In this document: positions 56,675 to 64,000 of the stretch, piece by piece
Layout of the letters: every line of letters starts with the position of its first letter
Position numbering within the stretch: position 1 is the stretch's first letter
Assembly: GCA_001599715.1 (NCBI GenBank)
Contig: BCHU01000015.1
Span: 62,001 to 126,000, forward strand
Origin: Phaeotremella fagi
Lineage: Eukaryota; Basidiomycota; Tremellomycetes; Tremellales; Phaeotremellaceae
Direction of reading: 5' to 3'
DNA: 64,000 nucleotides
Made by a program: the position numbers and the translations under genes
Notes under the pieces: generated by a model
What the model was told of the DNA's origin: nothing
Databases searched by the model: none
Seen by the model: only the letters and a program-made list of their open reading frames with translations

Positions 56675-57868
56675 ATGCCAGTTTCAACAGCTACAGCTGT
56701 AAGTGATCTATCTCCACCAAACAATGAAAATCACTCTTACAATGGTAACCCAGCAATGGTCCCGTCTCATTAGATTCGTAGACACCGAAGGAGAAACCCT
56801 TCTTGGAGAGCCAGTCGATCAAGATATGGACAGTGAGTAGTATTTCTAATCGGTCTTTGTATCCATCCTAACTTCACCTCCAGTTGGTCTCGCTTATGCC
56901 GATGGTCAAACCATCGAAGCTCACGTTCTTAACGCTATCAATCCTTGGGATCCATCTGCACGTCGTACAGGTGAAATCAAGACTGTCTCCAAGGTGGGTC
57001 GTTTTGATCCGTCTTCTTACGATTCTAACAGAATTTCAGCTTCTTTCACCAATCTCCGCTGAAATGTGTGGTACAGTCCGATGCACAGGGTTGAGTTACA
57101 AAGATCACGCCGTAAGTCTACCCTCTTCCAGCACAGAATCAAATCTAACCCAAACACCAAGGCCGAAATGAACCTCCCCTTCCCTCAAGTCCCCGTCCTC
57201 TTCTCCAAACCATCCACAACAATCGCCAACCCCTCCGAAGAGATTCCAATCCCCAAAGTCTGTCAAAACGATGAAATGGATTATGAAGTTGAGTTAGCTG
57301 TTGTTATCGGTAAAGAATGTAAGGATGTTTCTGAGGAGAAGGCTTTGGATTATGTTTTGGGTTGGAGTTGTGGGAATGATTTGACGGCTAGGAAACATCA
57401 GGTTACTAGTAGTCAATGGGGTTATGCTAAGGGTAAGTGATGTGGTCTCTTTATCACTGACTCCACTAGGATTCGATAAATTCTGTCCCCTTGGACCATG
57501 TATCGTCTCAACCCGTTCCCTCACCGATCCCCACGTCGTCAGTCTCCAAACGACTCTTAACGGTAACCTAATGCAAAACGGAAGTGCCAGTAAAATGATC
57601 TTCTCGTTATCAAAGTAAGTCCCATGACATCACCTAGACACGTAGTTCTGATCTATGGTTATAAAGGGTCGTATCATATTTATCTCAAGGTACTACTCTC
57701 TCCCCTGGTACTGTTATCATTACAGGTACACCACCAGGGATTGGGGATGGTAGAACCCCAAAAATTTGGTTGAAAGATGGAGATGAAGTTAGATGTTTCA
57801 TCTCACATGGTGTTGGTGCGTTGAGATTGAATATTGATCTGGGTGGTGATGCTAATCTGCCTTCTTAG
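56675..57868 (+). CDS. Fumarylacetoacetate hydrolase-family protein (FAHD1-like)
   Basis: ATG at 56675 (MPVSTATA), TAG at 57866-57868, seven exons. Signature pieces are GLSYKDHAAEM, the metal-binding DYEVELAVVIGKE, GNDLTARKHQ, GFDKFCPLGPCIV, TGTPPGIGDGRTP and a GVGALRL ending. Members with this layout act as acylpyruvate hydrolases or oxaloacetate decarboxylases, using Mg2+ or Mn2+ bound by the E-x-E/D residues. The N-terminus (SRLIRFVDTEGETLLGEP) is typical of fungal members. No mitochondrial targeting signal is obvious. Confidence 0.9.
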
Positions 57869-58221
57869 GAACACTCGTCAACACTATTAGATACGAGTAG
57901 AGTGACGTTTGATTGGTCGTGGCTTGAGTAGGGAGGATGCGCCGGAGGGGTTGCTTACATGGATTGATTGTATATACCATCATTATGGATCATGGATCGT
58001 ATATCTTGAAATCGTAGTGTACGAATGGTGTCGAGTAATTGTGTGTCACGCTCTGTTCCCAACATTTCAACTGAAAATCTAGTGTCAGAGTGAATACTAC
58101 AGATATCACACTCTTCATCCAGTCGAGCGAAAACTAGATGTCCCATCAGCAAGACACTCCATCTCTCACATAAATTCCAATTCCAATGCATAATGTTCCA
58201 TCTAAAAGTCTAACTCCAATC

Positions 58222-59377
58222 TCATTGATAACTAGCCAACAAATCCAATTCAACCAAACCACTCTCTTTCAAATCCTTAACCCAACCCTTAACACCAGGC
58301 AACTCCTCATGATCCCAAACCCCCTTGGAGTAAATGGGATTAACCAAACTAAAAGCGTATTCACCGAACACAACGAAATCGGCATGTGAAGGTGAGAGTC
58401 CACCAAGGAAAGAACCTTTTCCTGATGCTTTATTCTCGGTGAGTAAGGTGTCGAAAGGTTTCAGATTCTTTCTGGAGGCGGTTAGGAGGGCTTCGACTTT
58501 AATTGGGTCTTTGTTTAGTTCGAGGAAGGATTCATATTTCCCTGCGGGGAGTTTGACGGTTATGAAATATTCTTTCGAGGGGGCGTCACAGTGTGAGATA
58601 ACCTGGATTTCGATTAGTTTTATTCACGAAGAGGGATTTGGAGGTTGAAATAAATCATGAGGATTGGAGCAAATGTAGAAATGGATGTTGGATGTTTCGA
58701 CGAGATGTTCGACTTTTTCTCAAGACGATTGTGGAATGCAAAGTGAAAGTGTAAGGTGAAGATGAAGAGAATTCATCAAGAGAGAGGTATTGTTTGCAGA
58801 AAACGGTTGGAGAGAAGAAATAGTGTTTGGTATGATAGAAGAAAAAGTTTTGAAAATAGATCCAACTCGAAATCCACGTTCCACATCCACTTACATAAGG
58901 AACAATCAACGGTCTTGTATCAGGAGCGAAAACGCTAGCTGCCCAGATCTCAACGAATCTCGCAAAGGATTTCCCGGCTTCAGAACCGAACAACGATTTC
59001 CCGTTTTTGGCATAAGTCTTTTCAAGCTACTAGATCATCAGTACGACTCGACGAGGTGAAAACTCGACTGACATATTCGGCAATAGCAAATGAATCACTA
59101 ATGAATTCCCCATCTACTTCTACGGTTGGTACAGTGACTTTAGGTATCCCACTGACATCAGGGAAATCGTATTTGATCTGATGGAAACTTAGATGATCTT
59201 TCGTGCTGTCAACACCTAGGAGTTTTAGGTCGAGTCTGGGTAAATGGCTTTAGTTTGATATATCAACAAGAACGCGGGGTGGGAGGTGACGTACAGAGTC
59301 TTCCATACATGAGGGGAGGTTATTGGTCCCTTCTCACCTTTACCGGGAACTAGGGTGTAGAGTTTAACGTCTGACAT
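58222..59377 (-). CDS. Glutathione S-transferase-like protein
   Basis: ATG at 59377 (MSDVKLYTLVPGKGEKGPIT), stop at 58224-58222, four exons. The thioredoxin-like N-domain shows IPKVTVPTVEVDGEFISDSFAIAEYLE, with the cis-Pro and the Asp-Ser glutathione contact. The C-domain is helical with SFARFVEIWAASVFAP, SFLGGLSPSHADFVVFGEYAF and KGWVKDLKESG. It resembles fungal GSTs of the Ure2p/etherase-like type. The third intron is long (58603-58894, 292 nt). A copy of the dispersed motif lies about 150 bp upstream. Confidence 0.82.
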
Positions 59378-59517
59378 TTGTGATTGTATGTGTTGTAGAT
59401 GTAGATGTAGATGGAGAAACCAGTTACTGTCTCCTCGGCTAAAGTTGATAGTCTCTTATACCAAAATCACGCCACTTATCACGTCTTGTCGGTTTGCTCC
59501 GACCCATACAAAATACT

Positions 59518-59540
59518 CTAATGCCGCAATTCTCCGTGTT
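59518..59540 (-). repeat. Copy of the dispersed CGG-N7-CGG motif
   Basis: Plus strand reads CTAATGCCGCAATTCTCCGTG; on the minus strand this is ACGGAGAATTGCGGCATTAG, facing the GST gene about 150 bp downstream. Identical to 877-900 through the core. Confidence 0.65.
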
Positions 59541-59839
59541 GACTCGCTCGCTGCACAGAATTGCCTACTTCTCCTAGCACTCATGGCACTCTTTGTATTG
59601 AGAATTATATAACTGCAAATGCGGCCAGAAAAGACTCGTCATGTACGAGTAACGTGCATATTGTTCTAATACCCGTACATCTATGACAAAAACCATTGAA
59701 CAACCAAGCACAACTAACAGAAAGGTGATGAAACAAGAGTAATAACCAGTATTTCATCTTTACACCACCCAACCAAGACCGAAAATGAAACCTAAACCCA
59801 AAGAAAGACCGATAAGAACCGTCTACCGTACTGTCTGTC

Positions 59840-60431
59840 TCACGAATTGAGATGATAAAGATAAGATTCTTGAATAGTATTATCGGTTGCCGTCATGTCA
59901 TCGGTGGTAGTATGATCTGCTGTGTACATCCAGCAATAGTATGTATCTGATCCGGGCGTATAGAACAGATTATAAGATTCGATAAAGTAGTTCGCATTAT
60001 TTTGTGCAAAATTAGCACAATCGTCTTCAGCTACCGTGAAATCGGTATCTGGAGGGAATGTCTGTGTATCGTCTGGAACTAAAGTAGGTTTCAATCATCA
60101 ATATCCATCCTCATTCACAAATAAAACAACAAGACTTACTTGGAATATAGTGACCATCTCGTTCACCGACCAACGCATAATTGCCCTCGATAGGTGTAGG
60201 TGGTGTACCAGAAGGAGCCCCTCTCTTTCTTTGCGTTTTCGACATCCGTGTTCTTTTGACTATCTGCGCCCTGGTAATCTGTTTCAAAGGTTTCGTGGAT
60301 GTAGACGTAGATCTAGTTGAAGCTCTTTTCGCCAGTTCAGATTTAGATCTTGGTGACCATGGTCGTGAAAGGACTGATTCTGTTGAGATACTCAACATCA
60401 AGAGGAATGGGAGGAGGAGGAATTGGACCAT
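59840..60431 (-). CDS. Small secreted protein with dibasic processing sites
   Basis: Exons 60431-60140 and 60078-59840 with a 61-nt intron, 176 residues. A clear signal peptide (MVQFLLLPFLLMLSISTESV) is followed by a basic Ser/Thr-rich stretch with Kex2-type sites (LAKRAS, IVKRTR, QRKRGA), then an acidic C-terminal half with two cysteines and Thr/Asp repeats (TTTDDMTATDNT). No domain is recognised. The layout is that of a preproprotein cut in the Golgi. The first ATG of the open frame (60575) would hide the signal peptide, so 60431 was chosen. Confidence 0.55.
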
Positions 60432-61413
60432 TGTTGTTGCGGTGATTGATGAAGGATCGTTAAATGGGAGTTTGGGACTGAATTGTAAGAAAGTGATTTG
60501 CCTTGACCTGCCTCTCATATATGTATACAATGACGAGTTAGTAACCTTTTCAACGTCATAATTACTTTCAAGCAAACGACAACCCAGTTCGTAAAAATGA
60601 CTAACCCGCCAACCAACAACACGTCAACGCCTCCGCCACCAAGACGCCAAAAAATCAACAAACCGTGGTAACGAACAACCACGATAAATTCTGTTTTGGG
60701 TAAGAATTGACGCCATGACTAGTGATTGACATGTTTGCTTGTTCTGTTATGCATAGTGATTTTCACCGTTTCCTTGGAAAACAATAAGTAACACGACTTT
60801 TGTATCACCGGATGCGATTTTATTGAAAAAGAAGAGAAATTCTTGGCTGATTTATTTATGTAACTTATTCGATATGGGTCATCCTATGATATCAAGTAAA
60901 GTACGAGTCGGTCAAGAATTCCCCAATTGGCTACCTTCTCACTTGTAGATCTTAAGCAAAACTTATAATCTCGCAATATTCTTTAACAACATTCTTCAAT
61001 GTCTGCTGAGTTGTGAGCCGAATCTCTTCATATCTTGGATTGCTCATCGCTCGTTAACTCATACACCTGCGATGTATTCATCGATATCACATTCCTTCAT
61101 TTACTAGCATATTACTTGAAGCATGAAGAACTGATAGATGGTGGATTTATCCTTAGGCAGCCTCAAATGAGACAAAGTGGAGCAGCTGAAGCAAGCCATT
61201 CGATGATCCGAATACTGATCTTTCTGTCAACCAACATACTGTACAACACTCTTGTATTTTAACTTTTAGACTCCCAGTGCTCCAGGCTCACCAAAGTTTG
61301 TAAATTCTTCGAATAATGAATACATACAGGACTGAAACGTTTAGATTTCGAATCAAACAATGCGATTATACAGTAATAATTACACATTTACACTCATTCC
61401 CACTCCTCACTCC
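60432..61413. other. Gap with no supported gene
   Basis: Nearly 1 kb, AT-rich, between the secreted-protein start and the 3' end of family B copy 4. One 75-codon frame (61035-61262) has no support. Nothing else recognised. Confidence 0.5.
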
Positions 61414-62937
61414 TCACAAATCGTACACCTCTAATTCTGAAAATCGACATTGAAACAATACTCTATATACAATCTGACGAAAGAAGCCCTATCAGTATCG
61501 TGATATACCAACACACTCACCTCCACACGCTTCACAATGGCGTTGTCCCGATCTTCCACTAAAACTGTAAGAATTTATACCAGGTCCAACGAATCGATCA
61601 CGTTGTAAGAAATTGAATAAATCGACATCAGCTGTGTTCTCCAAGACATCCTTAATTCTTCTCTCTTGGACATTGTTACCATCTCCATCAATAACGTTCT
61701 TCATGTTTCCCTCAACACCATAGAAATTAAGTACAGTAGCTCTTCGATAGCGGGCTGTTGAAATTTGAGTACCATTATGAGCTGCGCGTGGTGGTGCTCT
61801 GTCGGTTTTTTGAATGATCTCTTTGATCTGCTTGATTCTTTGCCTGAAAGTGGTCGTTGAATTATCAATCTTTCTTAATCGACGATCGTGGACTTGATAA
61901 CCTAGATGAGAGTTTTGGGTACTGTTTTCATTTTCAGTGGCGAAACTGAAATTATTAACCAAAGCTCTTGATGGATAGATCACTTCGTTCCTGATGTTGT
62001 GATAGGTGATAGTTTGTACTGACAACAGTAATCGGAGTTCTTCACGGATGAATTCAGCCAGACCTCGTGAGACTACAGCTGGTAAACCTCCAACAGGGAA
62101 ATGAACACAGACGTCAACAATGAATGCGTATTGTCTTAAAAGCGACATTGTCTGTCTTATCCTGTCCAAATGAGGGTATGAAGTTTTAGGTGGAGAATTC
62201 GGTCTTCGATTGACGATCGTTTTATGATATTGTTGGTAGTTGTCTTCGAATCCATTGTTGGCTGCATGTTTCGAATTATCTCTAGCTTTTGGTATCATAT
62301 AGGGTGTAATGATGAGAGATCGAATTTTCGAGACCCGAACCCGAGGAGGAAGCCCTTGATGTGGAGTAGAAGGGTACTGGAACGTACTTTTAACATTGAA
62401 ATTGCTGCTGAGATATCGATTAAGATGATCAATATCCTCCATATGAGGCATGCCATTAAGAATAACACAATCAATCGGTCGTCGAAAAGAGTTTTCAGTT
62501 GTACCGGATCTAACAGCAAAGATGATCCCACGATGACCAAGCTTTTTGATAGCGTTCTTATCGCCGTTCTCTCCTAGATAGGGAATCAGGGAGGCAACTT
62601 CGAAACACTTTTTGCTACAACGTTGAAGTAGGGCTAGAGAAGCTGCTGAGGATATGTTGCATATGTCTCTGAAGAGGTCGATTGGTAATGGGGTGTCGCT
62701 CTTGACGAATGGTTGAGCAAGCTCTCCGGGACGATCACGGATGGATTGGGGCAGAGCGTCTGTTTTCCCACTAGAGAGCAAATCAGGATGGATATTGGGT
62801 GTAGGAAGTTATTACTGTACTTACTCGATCAAAAATGAGCGTACATCTGTCCCAACTTTCTTAGTGTTCTTGTTCTTATCTGTGATAAATTTAAGACTCT
62901 CCTTGGTAGCATCTACGAGTTGATCTAGTTCGTCCAT
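61414..62937 (-). CDS. F-box-like protein, family B copy 4
   Basis: Exons 62937-62825, 62770-61521 and 61436-61414 give 461 residues in frame. Exon 1 starts MDELDQLVDATKESLKF. The F-box-like segment follows: PLPIDLFRDICNISSAASLA, then LLQRCSKKCFEVASLIPYL. The C-terminus has CEAC, then a phase-1 gtgagt donor and an 84-nt intron, ending ELEVYDL; read-through would end at 61492 (GISRY). It lies 29 kb from the other family B genes. It lacks the usual LYR helix end (PYLGENGD instead), so the F-box may be altered. Confidence 0.62.
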
Positions 62938-63375
62938 GATGTGTTTGAATGACTTTTTGCAGATAGAGATAGTCTTGAACGATATTGGCACAGACACAAA
63001 GATTAATTGGGAATGATGAAACAGAAGTAACTGAGAAGAGATGGCTGAAATGAAAAGAAGAAATAGCAATGACCGAGATACACACAATCAATCAATGACG
63101 CACCACACCTCCTCCTCGTGGCAAACATTTGATGCCACTTTTAAAGATCTCACGCTCCAGCGATGTCTTTCTGATATTTTTTCATTGATCTGAAACTTAT
63201 GGAAAATCCACGGAGATTGTTGTTTTCCTGGCGTACAGGAATATCAGTTTTCAAACTCAACAAAGGATCGAATAGGTAGATCGATATATACCGATAAACT
63301 TGACTTCGGCTCATTTCGAAGTTCAACCTTTTTTTTCTTGAGACACGTTCATTCAATTCCGTCGACAGCACAAAG
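62938..63375. other. Divergent promoter region
   Basis: 440 bp between family B copy 4 (minus) and an orphan gene (plus). Only short frames and T-rich stretches. Confidence 0.4.
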
Positions 63376-63939
63376 ATGGACACTGAAATATCATCACACC
63401 CACATATGCTGAAATATCATATTCTAGAAGAACAATCCTATCAGATAATCGAAGTTGATTCTTTCCAATCTGTCGACCAAACAGTCGCCGAAACCAAACT
63501 CTTATCCCTCCTAGTTCCAAGATCAAGATGGAAGTTCGAAGGAACGAATCTGTACCCTCTACTAAATCATCCAGAAACACACACATCGGCAAATTACTAC
63601 ATCCAAGGAAATCCAGAGAACGATGTTCAAATAGAACCCAGACTTTCTCCGACGTTATCCCAAGACCAGCTTGACTCTTGGAAAGTCGCAATCAAGAAAC
63701 GTGATGATTATATGAAGAGATGGATGACGTATCAAGATTGGTCCGAAAGTATAGCCTTACGATCAGGGAGGTGGGAAGCCTCTTTTGGCTATGAGGCAGA
63801 CCGTGGTACTTATGGAGAGATTTTTAGGGAGTACCATTTGAAATATACTGAGAATTTGGATGCTGGGGTGGCTGAGGAATGCGAGGCTAGTTTGTATTTC
63901 AGCTGGACAACTTCTTTTAGGATTGTGGAGCATGAATGA
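63376..63939 (+). CDS. Hypothetical protein, 187 residues
   Basis: Single exon, ATG at 63376 (MDTEISSHPHMLKYH), TGA at 63937-63939. Tryptophan- and charge-rich (SWKVAIKKRDDYMKRWMTYQ, then GRWEASFGYEADRG). No domain, signal peptide or membrane segment. No convincing similarity to families A-E was seen by eye. Confidence 0.5.
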   Translation: MDTEISSHPHMLKYHILEEQSYQIIEVDSFQSVDQTVAETKLLSLLVPRSRWKFEGTNLYPLLNHPETHTSANYYIQGNPENDVQIEPRLSPTLSQDQLDSWKVAIKKRDDYMKRWMTYQDWSESIALRSGRWEASFGYEADRGTYGEIFREYHLKYTENLDAGVAEECEASLYFSWTTSFRIVEHE

Positions 63940-64000
63940 ATGGGTTGTCTCAAAGGAGTGTAGATAGATAATGGCTGAGTCATCCGGCTGTGTTTACTGC

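Noticed and set aside
61035..61262. 75-codon frame in the 1-kb gap
   Set aside because: No conserved sequence and no neighbouring splice-compatible exon.
1..64000. tRNA, rRNA, CRISPR array, or autonomous transposon
   Set aside because: None could be recognised by eye; a tRNAscan-SE/Infernal run and a repeat search would be needed to exclude small RNA genes.

Overview
The window looks like nuclear DNA of a basidiomycete yeast-like fungus, most likely a Tremellomycete (Kwoniella/Cryptococcus type). The evidence is intron-dense genes with short (about 45-65 nt) GT-AG introns, compact intergenic spaces, and an intersectin-like protein with EH, WH2, two SH3 and RhoGEF/PH parts of the Cin1 type known from Cryptococcus. 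The exact species cannot be read from the sequence alone.

Layout: 1-3.5 kb holds the end of a GFA/CENP-V-type zinc protein and a Dal5-type anion transporter. 3.6-14.7 kb is a housekeeping block: intersectin-like CIN1 (-), a Rok1-type DEAD-box helicase (-) and an endonuclease III homologue (+). 15-37 kb is an accessory region dominated by multi-copy families of unknown or F-box-like proteins. These are family A (five copies, two broken), family B (three copies here and one at 61-63 kb), one related F-box-like gene, family C (two tandem copies), and family D (two genes and a relic). An RTA1-like membrane protein sits inside this region. 37-47.5 kb returns to conserved genes: protein phosphatase 5, a second RTA1 protein, gluconokinase and a Lu7TM/GOST (PTM1-like) protein. 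48-56 kb carries family E (three copies, two damaged or altered) around a divergent TfdA-type dioxygenase/transporter pair. 56-64 kb has a fumarylacetoacetate-hydrolase-fold enzyme, a glutathione S-transferase-like protein, a small secreted protein, the fourth family B gene and an orphan.

The most striking theme is birth-and-death evolution of several unrelated families side by side. Almost every family has one good copy and one copy broken by a single in-frame stop or a one-base shift, and in one case the break may be bypassed by a newly formed intron. Other points of interest are: a conserved last intron just after a C-x2-C motif in all four family B genes, which moves their true C-termini; an intersectin intron whose retention would give a short, SH3-terminated isoform; two independent 14-nt microexons; and a dispersed 24-bp motif (CGG-N7-CGG with conserved flanks) at five sites, two of which form a hairpin and some of which lie upstream of transporter, RTA1 and GST genes.

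No rRNA, CRISPR array, complete transposon or confidently recognisable tRNA was seen. Exon boundaries were read by eye from splice signals and frame; those given explicitly were checked for phase.
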